A stretch of 22,853 nt of DNA, taken from NCBI GenBank assembly GCA_035528275.1, contig DATKYV010000198.1, positions 1 to 22,853 of the forward strand, written 5' to 3'. The notes beneath the pieces were generated by a model that worked only from the letters and a program-made list of their open reading frames with translations, was not told the origin of the DNA and did no database searches. Shown one piece after another: positions 6,928 to 13,973 of the stretch. The number at the start of each line of letters is the position of its first letter. Position 1 is the first letter of the stretch. This stretch comes from DATKYV01 sp035528275. GTDB lineage: Bacteria; Acidobacteriota; Terriglobia; UBA7540. The translations under genes were made by a program, and so were the position numbers.

Positions 6928-7980
6928 ATGCCCAAACTGGACACCCCGCTCCAGCTCTCTCCCGTTTTCAAGCCCAAGATCTGGGGCCGGCGCGATCTCC
7001 GGCCCCTCTTTTCCCGCCCGCGGGAGTTTGCGGGCGAATTGTTGGGAGAGGTGTGGGTCACCGATGACGCGTCGCGGTTTCTCAACGGCCCGCTCTCCGG
7101 AATGACGCTGAGTGAGGCTTCGGAGAAATTCGGTCCGGAGCTGAACGGCAGCGGATGGACGGATTCTCGCTTTCCCATCCTGGCGAAGTATGTCTACACG
7201 AGTGATTGGCTCTCCGTCCAGGTTCACCCGGATGACGAGGCGGCGCGCCGCTACGATCCTGGCAACCGGGGCAAAACTGAAATGTGGTATATCGTTGGTG
7301 CCACCCGCCAGGCGAAGATTCTGCTGGGGCTGAAGCGGGGAGTTTCCAAGCAGGCGTTGCGGGAAAGTTTTGAAAAAGCCAAATCGCGCGAAATCCTAAA
7401 TACTTTCCGCCCCCGCGCCGGCGAGGCCATCTTCGTTCCACCGGGGACGGTGCATGCTCTGGGGCCGGGACTCGTCATCTTCGAGGTCGAACAGAACTCC
7501 GACCTCACCTATCGCCTGGATGATTACGGGCGGACCGGCTTGGACGGCAAACCGCGGCCCCTCCACCTCGACAAGGGGCTGGAGGTGACGCGCACCGAAT
7601 TACCGGCACTGCGGGATTTGCCGGAAGTCCGAATCCGCGAACCTTACGGCGCCCGGCGCTTCGTCCTTTCCTGTCCGTTTTTTGCCGTCGAAGAATTGAC
7701 GCTGAGGAAGACCGGGACCTTCCGGGGATGCCCGGCGCGCGTTGAGATCCTGGCTTTGCTGGAGGGGGAGGGACGGCTCGAAACCGACGCGGGCTGGTTC
7801 GGATACCAGGCCGGAAACACCTGGCTGGTTCCACCCGCCACCGCCAAGTACCGCTTGGTGCCGAGGGTCAAGAGCCGATTGTTGAAGTTTTACGTGCCGG
7901 ACATCGAAGAAGATTTCCGACGGCCGCTCGTGAAGCGAGGCGTAAAGGCTGCAAAGCTCAAACGAATCATTTTCGACTGA
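6928..7980 (+). CDS. manA: Mannose-6-phosphate isomerase, class I
   Basis: A cupin metalloenzyme interconverting fructose-6-phosphate and mannose-6-phosphate. Family landmarks in order are KPKIWGRRDL and the GELLGEVWVTDD segment, then the zinc-site QVHPDDEAAR and KTEMWYIV, the third-ligand region PPGTVHALG, and EVEQNSDLTYRLDDYGR with the catalytic arginine. The tail is a second cupin-like half. The ATG at 6928 lies 7 bp after the aminotransferase stop and retains the conserved N-terminus, in preference to an overlapping-frame ATG at 6917. It is followed after 7 bp by manC and then a phosphomannomutase, which makes the GDP-mannose role strong. Confidence 0.92.
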   Translation: MPKLDTPLQLSPVFKPKIWGRRDLRPLFSRPREFAGELLGEVWVTDDASRFLNGPLSGMTLSEASEKFGPELNGSGWTDSRFPILAKYVYTSDWLSVQVHPDDEAARRYDPGNRGKTEMWYIVGATRQAKILLGLKRGVSKQALRESFEKAKSREILNTFRPRAGEAIFVPPGTVHALGPGLVIFEVEQNSDLTYRLDDYGRTGLDGKPRPLHLDKGLEVTRTELPALRDLPEVRIREPYGARRFVLSCPFFAVEELTLRKTGTFRGCPARVEILALLEGEGRLETDAGWFGYQAGNTWLVPPATAKYRLVPRVKSRLLKFYVPDIEEDFRRPLVKRGVKAAKLKRIIFD

Positions 7981-7987
7981 GGCAGGG

Positions 7988-9082
7988 ATGAAGGGAGACG
8001 CGACATTTCGGCGCGCCTACGCCGTGATTATGGCGGGGGGAAGCGGCACGCGCTTCTGGCCTCTCAGTCGCCGGAAGCGGCCTAAGCAGTTGCTGCAACT
8101 GCTGGGGTCGAAGACTTTGCTCGAGCAGACCGTGGCGCGGCTCAAGGGAATGATTCCCCCCAGCCGCATCTTCGTCTTCACCAATGAGCTTTTGCGCCGC
8201 GAGGTCATCCGTCGGCTGCCGGCGATCCCGCGCCATCAGATTGTGGCCGAGCCCGCGGCGCGCAACACCGCTCCGACCATCGGACTGGCGGCGCAGGAAG
8301 TTCTGCGTCGCGATCCTGAGGGATTGATGGTGGTTTTGCCGGCCGATCATGTGATTACCAAACCCGCGGAGTTCCGGCGCGTGCTTCGGGCGGCGTGCCG
8401 GTGGGCTTCCGCAGAGGGACGCTCAGTGACCATCGGCCTCGAACCCACGCGGCCCGATACCGGCTACGGGTACGTGCGCAAGGGTCCGCGCGTGGCACGC
8501 ATCGCCAGCCAGGAAATCTTTCGGGCAGAAAAATTCACGGAGAAGCCGCCGCTGGCAAAGGCGCGCCGGTATCTTGCTTCCGGGCGCTATTTGTGGAACG
8601 GCGGAATGTTCATCTGGCGGGCTTCGACCTTGCTCCGGAATCTGGAGTGGTGCCAGCCGCGAATGGCCCGCGGCTTGGCGAAAATCGCCGGCGCCGGAGG
8701 CGCGCGGGCCCGCGCGGTTCTCCGCCGGGAGTTTCCGCGGCTCGAAAAGATTTCCATCGACTACGCGCTGATGGAGAAGATCTCCGAGGTCTTTGTGGTG
8801 GCAGCCGATATCGGTTGGAGCGATGTGGGAAGCTGGGGCGTGGCCTACGGTCTCCAGAAGACGGGCACGGGAAGCAATGTCGTGCACGGTGAGAGCGTCT
8901 GCTTCGATTCCCGCGGGAATATGATCGTCTCCTCGGGCAGAATGATTGTGACCGTGGGCGTGCGCGACATGGTGATTGTCGAGACGCCCGACGCGATCCT
9001 GGTGTGCCCGCGCGAGCGCTCGCAGGACGTGGGCCAGGCGGTCCAGGAACTCGAACGGCGCGGCTTGGTAAAACTCTTGTAG
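7988..9082 (+). CDS. manC: Mannose-1-phosphate guanylyltransferase
   Basis: This enzyme makes GDP-mannose from GTP and mannose-1-phosphate. The pyrophosphorylase signature MAGGSGTRFWPLSRRKRPKQ begins at M15. Later segments typical of the family are EPAARNTAPTIGLAA, VLPADHVI, EKFTEKPPLAKA, YLWNGGMFIWRAS and ADIGWSDVGSWG. At 364 residues it is the single-function form, lacking the C-terminal isomerase cupin found in bifunctional ManC/AlgA; that activity is supplied by the preceding gene. AGG-containing sequence precedes the ATG within the 7-bp gap. GDP-mannose would feed glycan or exopolysaccharide assembly, but no glycosyltransferase lies nearby. Confidence 0.93.
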   Translation: MKGDATFRRAYAVIMAGGSGTRFWPLSRRKRPKQLLQLLGSKTLLEQTVARLKGMIPPSRIFVFTNELLRREVIRRLPAIPRHQIVAEPAARNTAPTIGLAAQEVLRRDPEGLMVVLPADHVITKPAEFRRVLRAACRWASAEGRSVTIGLEPTRPDTGYGYVRKGPRVARIASQEIFRAEKFTEKPPLAKARRYLASGRYLWNGGMFIWRASTLLRNLEWCQPRMARGLAKIAGAGGARARAVLRREFPRLEKISIDYALMEKISEVFVVAADIGWSDVGSWGVAYGLQKTGTGSNVVHGESVCFDSRGNMIVSSGRMIVTVGVRDMVIVETPDAILVCPRERSQDVGQAVQELERRGLVKLL

Positions 9083-9099
9083 CAGCGCCGTAGAAGGTC

Positions 9100-10512
9100 A
9101 TGGAAAAAATCAAGTTCGGCACGGACGGCTGGCGCGGGGTCATCGCAGACGATTTTACGTTTGCGAACGTCCGGCGCGTGGCGGCGGCGGTCGCCGAGTA
9201 TGTCCGGAAAGAGAGCGCGCCGGCGAGCGGACTCATCGTCGGCTACGACACGCGGTTTCTCTCCGCGGAATTCGCCCGGCTGGCGGCAGACGTCGTGGCG
9301 GCGGCGGGTATTCCCGTGTTTCTGGCCGACCAGGCCACACCAACACCGGCCGTCAGTCACGCCGTCGTGGCGCGGCGAACCTCGGGCGCCATCGTCATCA
9401 CCGCGAGCCACAATCCCTACCGCTGGAACGGGGTCAAGTTCAAGGCCCCGTACGGCGGTTCGGCGGCGCCATCCATCATCCGCCGCATCGAATCCCACCT
9501 GCACAAGCTGGAGCGCGCCTCCCGGCGCGCTCGGAAGGTCAAGGCCGCCGCTGTCGAGACCGTCGATTTGGTCAACCCGTATCTGGAAAAGCTGAAGACT
9601 CTTGTTCACCTGGATCGGATCCGCGATTCCGGCCGGCGTTTCGTCGTTGACCCGCTTTACGGCACAGCGCGGGGCTGCTTTGGGCGGCTGTTTGACGAGG
9701 CGGGGATTCCTTACCGCGAGATTCACTCGGAGCACAACCCGCTTTTTCCCGGAGTCAATCCCGAGCCCATCGAACCGCACGTCTCCGGACTGCGCCAGGC
9801 GGTGAAGGAGGGCGGTTTCGACGCGGGCTTCGCCACCGATGGCGACGCAGACCGCGTTGGGGCGATCGATCGTGACGGAAGCTTCATCGATTCGCACAAG
9901 ATCTTCTCCATCCTGCTTCGCCATTTGACCGAAGACCTGGGAATGCGTGGCGAGGTGGTGAAGACTTTCTCGACCACGCAGATGGTCGACGCCCTGGCCC
10001 GCAAACACAATCTGCCGCTGCATGTCACGCCCATCGGCTTCAAATACATCTGCGAGTTGATGTTGACCAGGGACATTCTTATCGGAGGCGAGGAAAGCGG
10101 CGGCATCGGGATCAAAGGCCACCTTCCCGAGCGCGACGGCATCCTGAACTCGCTGCTGCTGGCCGAGGTGATGGCGGACAAGGGCCGAACGCTCGGCGAA
10201 CTGGTCGGCGAGCTTAGCGAGGAGTTCGGGCCGCACTTTTACGGGCGGGTGGATCTGGAGATCGAGCAGAAGGCGGCGCAGCGCGTCGTGCGGCAAGTGG
10301 CGCAAGGAAAGGTGACGCGTGTGGCGGGTCTGAAAGTCACTCGCGTGGACGATCTGGACGGCGCGAAGATGTTGTTTGGCGACGTCGCGTGGCTGCTTGT
10401 CCGCGCTTCGGGAACCGAAAACGTCTTGCGCCTCTACGCGGAAGCCCCCTCGCGGGAACAGGTCAAAGACCTGCTCGACGAGATGGCTGAATTCGCGCAG
10501 CGCCGGGAATGA
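9100..10512 (+). CDS. Phosphomannomutase/phosphoglucomutase
   Basis: An alpha-D-phosphohexomutase that moves phosphate between C6 and C1 of mannose (and often glucose). All four family loops are visible: the phosphoserine loop TASHNP with S103, the magnesium loop DGDADR (D247, D249, D251), the sugar-recognition loop GGEESGG, and the phosphate-binding loop RASGTEN near the C-terminus. Length 470 is normal. AGAAGG lies just before the ATG at 9100, 17 bp after manC. Together with manA and manC it completes the step from mannose-6-P to mannose-1-P. Dual glucose/mannose specificity is common and cannot be excluded. Confidence 0.92.
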   Translation: MEKIKFGTDGWRGVIADDFTFANVRRVAAAVAEYVRKESAPASGLIVGYDTRFLSAEFARLAADVVAAAGIPVFLADQATPTPAVSHAVVARRTSGAIVITASHNPYRWNGVKFKAPYGGSAAPSIIRRIESHLHKLERASRRARKVKAAAVETVDLVNPYLEKLKTLVHLDRIRDSGRRFVVDPLYGTARGCFGRLFDEAGIPYREIHSEHNPLFPGVNPEPIEPHVSGLRQAVKEGGFDAGFATDGDADRVGAIDRDGSFIDSHKIFSILLRHLTEDLGMRGEVVKTFSTTQMVDALARKHNLPLHVTPIGFKYICELMLTRDILIGGEESGGIGIKGHLPERDGILNSLLLAEVMADKGRTLGELVGELSEEFGPHFYGRVDLEIEQKAAQRVVRQVAQGKVTRVAGLKVTRVDDLDGAKMLFGDVAWLLVRASGTENVLRLYAEAPSREQVKDLLDEMAEFAQRRE

Positions 10513-10530
10513 AAACCCTCGCCGCTGGGA

Positions 10531-10551
10531 TTCAACCTTCGGAAGGTTGAA
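10531..10551 (+). promoter_or_regulatory. Intercistronic hairpin masking a Shine-Dalgarno
   Basis: TTCAACCTT and AAGGTTGAA form a perfect 9-bp stem around a CGG loop in the 45-bp gap before the M48 protease gene. The only ribosome-binding-like sequence for that gene, GGAAGG at 10541-10546, is in the loop and right arm of the stem, 11 bases before the ATG at 10558. The fold could limit translation or protect upstream mRNA. No T-run follows, so it is not a classical terminator. Confidence 0.55.
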
Positions 10552-10557
10552 AACTCA

Positions 10558-11661
10558 ATGCAGGATTCGGCTCGCGTCCGGCGCTATCATCGCACGCGCC
10601 GCATTCTTGCCGTCGCCGGCTTCGCGCTCGACTTTGCGGTGCTGGCCGTATTGCTCTTCACTGGATGGACGATCGCGCTTCGGACATTTGCGGAGGGTAA
10701 GACCAGTGAGCCCGCGCTTGCGCTTCTTATCTATCTTGCCCTCTTCGGAATCATCACCAAAGCTGTTGGGCTGCCAATCGATTTTGTTCGGGGATTCTGG
10801 CTGGAGCATCGTTACGGGCTTTCCAACCTCACCTTGCGCGCCTGGGTGAAGGATCAGGCGAAGGGCTTCCTGGTGGGCGGCGTGCTCGCTGTGATCGCCC
10901 TGCAATGCCTCTACTGGACCATGCGACGCTGGCCCGAACATTGGTGGGTCATCGCCGCCGTGATTTTCGTCGGGTTTTTCGTGCTGCTGGCGAACCTCGC
11001 TCCGGTTCTCATCTTCCCGATCTTTTTCAAATTCAAACCGCTCGAAAACCCTTCTCTTCAGGAACGCCTTCTGGAACTTTCGCGCCGAGCGGGGACGCGC
11101 GTGAAGGGTGTGTTTGAATGGAAGCTGAGCGAGAAGACCAAGAAGGCCAACGCGGCGCTGGTCGGCCTGGGAAACACGCGCAGAATCATTCTGGCCGACA
11201 CGCTGCTCCGGGGGTTCAGTGAGGAAGAGGTGGAGGCGGTGCTCGCCCACGAGCTCGGCCATCACGTCGAACGGCACGTTTTCAAGGGCATGGCCGTGCA
11301 GGTTGCCAGCACGTTTCTTGGGTTTTTCCTGGTCCAGGTCGTCCTGGAGCGCTTTGGCGGCAACTTCGGCTTTGCCGGGCCGGCGGATTTCGCCAATCTG
11401 CCCCTGCTCGCCTTGACAGCGACGGCACTATCCCTGGCCCTGTTGCCGCTGGTCAACGCGCACTCGCGACATATGGAGCGCCAGGCGGACGCCTACGCGC
11501 TGCGTGCCATTGAAAGGAAGTCGGCGTTCGTCACTAGCATGGAGAAGCTTGCCGAGCTGAATATGGCGGAGCACCACCCCCATCCCTGGATTGAGTTTAT
11601 CTTCCACAGCCACCCCTCCATTGAGAAGCGGATTGCCTTTGCCGAGAAGTTCCCCGGCTGA
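10558..11661 (+). CDS. M48-family membrane metalloprotease, Ste24/CAAX-protease-1 type
   Basis: A zinc endopeptidase in the cytoplasmic membrane. The N-terminal half is the M48 N-terminal membrane domain, with several hydrophobic helices and the family segments GLPIDFVRGFWLEHRYGLS and LAPVLIFPIFFKFKPLE. The catalytic zinc motif HELGH is at 231-235, and the third ligand is E307 in SRHMERQADAYAL. Length 367 is somewhat short of yeast Ste24 but usual for bacterial homologues. In eukaryotes Ste24 trims prenylated proteins; bacterial relatives are thought to act in membrane-protein quality control, so a CAAX role should not be assumed. It ends the coaD operon after a hairpin-bearing gap and converges on nusB. 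Confidence 0.88.
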   Translation: MQDSARVRRYHRTRRILAVAGFALDFAVLAVLLFTGWTIALRTFAEGKTSEPALALLIYLALFGIITKAVGLPIDFVRGFWLEHRYGLSNLTLRAWVKDQAKGFLVGGVLAVIALQCLYWTMRRWPEHWWVIAAVIFVGFFVLLANLAPVLIFPIFFKFKPLENPSLQERLLELSRRAGTRVKGVFEWKLSEKTKKANAALVGLGNTRRIILADTLLRGFSEEEVEAVLAHELGHHVERHVFKGMAVQVASTFLGFFLVQVVLERFGGNFGFAGPADFANLPLLALTATALSLALLPLVNAHSRHMERQADAYALRAIERKSAFVTSMEKLAELNMAEHHPHPWIEFIFHSHPSIEKRIAFAEKFPG

Positions 11662-11704
11662 AATTGCATCGCAGGGCATCGAAAAGTTTGAGGTGGGAAA
11701 CTGC

Positions 11705-12127
11705 TCAGCAGGACGTCTCTGATTTCACCCGCGCTTTGCGGATGGCGTCGAGCACGCCGTTGACGAAGTCGACGGAGTCCTTGTCGGAATAGCGCCGGGC
11801 GATTTCCAGCGCTTCGTTGATGACTGCGGCGGGGGGCGTCTCCGGGCGATGCAGCAGTTCATAAAGCGCCAGGCGGAGGATGTTGCGGTCCACTGCGGCC
11901 ATCCTCTCCAGCCGCCAGTGCTCGGCGTGCTCGCGGACGAGCTGGTCGAGGTTGGCGACTTCGCCCACCGTGCCCTCAAACAAGCCGCGGGCGAATTCTT
12001 CGACATCCGCGTCAACCTTCTGCGCCTTGAGAAACGTGGCGAGAACGTGGGCGGGCGAGTGCTGTCCCTGCTCCCACTGGAACAGCATCTGGAGCGCGAG
12101 CTCGCGGGATTTTCGTCGTGAACCCAC
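11705..12127 (-). CDS. nusB: Transcription antitermination factor NusB
   Basis: NusB binds boxA RNA with S10/NusE and promotes antitermination of rRNA operons. The family start SRRKSRELALQMLFQWEQ and the later AVDRNILRLALYELL and INEALEIARRYSDKDSVDFVNGVLDAI are all present. Length 140 is typical. The start codon is GTG at 12127, chosen because the conserved N-terminus begins right there; it lies 13 bp after the enoyl-CoA hydratase stop on the same strand. No good Shine-Dalgarno is at standard spacing; AGGAG overlapping the upstream stop is farther away. Its partner ribH, common in other phyla, is not next to it. Confidence 0.93.
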   Translation of the reverse strand: MGSRRKSRELALQMLFQWEQGQHSPAHVLATFLKAQKVDADVEEFARGLFEGTVGEVANLDQLVREHAEHWRLERMAAVDRNILRLALYELLHRPETPPAAVINEALEIARRYSDKDSVDFVNGVLDAIRKARVKSETSC

Positions 12128-12140
12128 AGGTGGCCGAGTC

Positions 12141-12923
12141 CTATGCTCCTGTAAACTTCGCCGGCCGTTTTTCGAGGAAGGCTCGCGTTCCTTCTTTCAT
12201 GTCGGCGGTGGTGCAGCACAGCCCGAAGAGCGTCGCCTCCAGGAACTGGCCCTCTTTCTGCGTCATTTCCAGGCCGTGATTGACCGCTTCGATCGCCAGC
12301 TTCACGGCCAGCGGAGCGTTGGCCATGATCTTTCGCGCCAGGGCTTCGGCGGCGGACGGCAGACTTTCGACCGGGACTACCTGGTTCACCAGGCCGATGC
12401 GGTACGCCTCTTGTGCGCTTACCGGCTCACCGGTCAGAATCAGTTCAAGGGCCCGCCCCTTGCCCACCAGGCGGGCCAGGCGCTGCGTTCCCCCATATCC
12501 GGGAATGATGCCCAGCTTGACCTCGGGCTGGCCGAAGCGCGCGGTTTCGGAGGCGATGCGCAGCGTGCAGGCGACGGCCAGCTCGCACCCGCCACCCAGC
12601 GCGTAGCCGTTCACCGCGGCGATCACCGGCTTGCCGAGATTCTCAATCGAGTCGAAAACCCGCTGCCCGCTTTGGGAGAACTCCTTTCCCTGCAAGGGAG
12701 CCTTCTCGGCGAGCTCCTTGACATCGGCGCCGGCAACGAAGGTCTTCTCGCCCGCGCCCGTCACGATGACGGCCCGTACTTCGTCGTCTTTCCGGATCGT
12801 TTGGAAACACGCGTCGAGCTCTTCCATCACCTGGTTGTTGAGGGCGTTCAGTTTTTCCGGCCGGTTCAGCGTTACGTAACCGATACCGTCGCGTTTCTCG
12901 TAGAGCAGGGTCTCGTAGGCCAT
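12141..12923 (-). CDS. Enoyl-CoA hydratase (crotonase family)
   Basis: This enzyme hydrates trans-2-enoyl-CoA to 3-hydroxyacyl-CoA. The two catalytic glutamates are E114 (GGGCELAVACTLRIAS) and E134 (FGQPEVKLGIIPGYGGTQRL), and the oxyanion-hole segment AGADVKEL is present. I place the start at 12923 rather than at an upstream in-frame ATG at 12977: the shorter form begins MAYETLLYEKRDG, gives the usual 260 residues, has AGGAG about eight bases upstream, and does not overlap the preceding gene. It follows a 3-hydroxybutyryl-CoA dehydrogenase by 38 bp, so the pair covers adjacent steps of fatty-acid or butanoate metabolism. Confidence 0.92.
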   Translation of the reverse strand: MAYETLLYEKRDGIGYVTLNRPEKLNALNNQVMEELDACFQTIRKDDEVRAVIVTGAGEKTFVAGADVKELAEKAPLQGKEFSQSGQRVFDSIENLGKPVIAAVNGYALGGGCELAVACTLRIASETARFGQPEVKLGIIPGYGGTQRLARLVGKGRALELILTGEPVSAQEAYRIGLVNQVVPVESLPSAAEALARKIMANAPLAVKLAIEAVNHGLEMTQKEGQFLEATLFGLCCTTADMKEGTRAFLEKRPAKFTGA

Positions 12924-12961
12924 GGGGAAACTCCTGGGTTCGACGACGGCCGCCGTGGCAA

Positions 12962-13861
12962 TCACGAGCTTTGCCATTGCAGCAGCTCGTTCGCCTTCGG
13001 ATTCTTCGGATCGGAGTAATCGTAAAATCCCTTGCCCGTCTTGCGTCCCAACATCCCCGCCAGGACCATTCGCTTGAGGAGCGGCGGAGGAGCAAAACGC
13101 TTCTCGCGATACTCGTTGAAAAGGACCTCCGCGATGTAGTAGGTGGTGTCAATCCCCACAAAATCCATCAGGGTCAACGGTCCCATGGGATGGTTGCAGC
13201 CCAGTTTCATCCCCTGGTCGATATCCCCGATGGTGCCGACCCCTTCCTCGAGGGCGCGAATGGCGTCCAGCAAATAGGGAACGAGCAGCCGGTTGACGAT
13301 GAAGCCGGCGCGGTCGCTGGTCAACACGGGCGTCTTGCCCACGCGGCGGGCAAAGTCCAGCCCCAGCCGGACGGTCTGCGGATCGGTAACCACCGTTCTG
13401 ACCACTTCCACGAGTTTCATCAGGGGGACGGGGTTGAAGAAGTGCAGGCCCAGAAACCGCGGCGCCCGGCGTGTGGCCGTCATCATTTCCGTTATGCAGA
13501 GCGATGACGTATTGCTGGCGAACACCGCATCGGCTTTGACGATTCCATCGAGCTCCGCGAAAAGGTCTTTCTTGCGGTCCAGGTTTTCGATGATGGCCTC
13601 AATCACCAGATCGCAATCGGCGAGATCGTCGAGTTTCAACGTGGGTTTCAGCCGGCCGAGGGTTTGCGCTTTCTGCTCGGCTGAAATCTCACTCTTTTCC
13701 ACGAACTTGCCCAGCGAGCGCTCGATGGCGGCAAGGCCCTTGTCCAAGAGTTCCTGCGAGACCTCCCGGACCACCGTGGGAAACCCTGCCATCGCCGACA
13801 CCTGCGCGATTCCCGAGCCCATCAGGCCGCAGCCCACCACGCCGACGCTACGAATCTCCAT
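12962..13861 (-). CDS. 3-hydroxybutyryl-CoA dehydrogenase family
   Basis: An NAD-dependent 3-hydroxyacyl-CoA dehydrogenase acting on short chains. The dinucleotide motif GxGxxG is G10-C-G12-L-M-G15, and the catalytic histidine lies in LGLHFFNPVPLMKLVEVV. The C-terminal dimerisation domain includes GFIVNRLLVPYL, NHPMGPLTLMDFVGIDT and GRKTGKGFYDY. At 299 residues it is slightly longer than the usual 280-290. CAGGAG precedes the ATG at suitable spacing. With the crotonase behind it, it forms a two-step beta-oxidation/butanoate unit, cotranscribed with nusB by spacing. No thiolase or acyl-CoA dehydrogenase is in the window, so the direction of the pathway is open. Confidence 0.93.
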   Translation of the reverse strand: MEIRSVGVVGCGLMGSGIAQVSAMAGFPTVVREVSQELLDKGLAAIERSLGKFVEKSEISAEQKAQTLGRLKPTLKLDDLADCDLVIEAIIENLDRKKDLFAELDGIVKADAVFASNTSSLCITEMMTATRRAPRFLGLHFFNPVPLMKLVEVVRTVVTDPQTVRLGLDFARRVGKTPVLTSDRAGFIVNRLLVPYLLDAIRALEEGVGTIGDIDQGMKLGCNHPMGPLTLMDFVGIDTTYYIAEVLFNEYREKRFAPPPLLKRMVLAGMLGRKTGKGFYDYSDPKNPKANELLQWQSS

Positions 13862-13947
13862 TGTCTTGACTCCTGAGACGGAATGCGAGGCTTTGGGCTG
13901 CCCGGGAACGGCAGCATAAGAGGCTGTCTTGCGCCGAATCGAGGGAC

Positions 13948-13964
13948 AACCCGCTTGCCGGGTT
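13948..13964 (-). terminator. Possible terminator hairpin after the TPR-GAF gene
   Basis: AACCCG, a five-base loop and CGGGTT form a six-bp stem ten bases past the stop codon of the minus-strand TPR gene. There is no T-run, so intrinsic termination is doubtful. It may simply stabilise the 3' end. Confidence 0.25.
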
Positions 13965-13973
13965 CATCGAAGG

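Noticed and set aside
8845..10305. Long minus-strand open frame (486 codons) opposite the phosphomannomutase
   Set aside because: It has no recognisable family motif and mirrors a clear mutase with all four loops. Long antisense frames are expected in GC-rich coding DNA.
12924..12977. Upstream start for enoyl-CoA hydratase
   Set aside because: It overlaps the dehydrogenase gene and includes the AGGAG that best serves the ATG at 12923.
11880..13019. 379-codon plus-strand frame across nusB and enoyl-CoA hydratase
   Set aside because: Its composition is low-complexity Arg/Gln/Leu-rich, and it runs antisense through two conserved genes.
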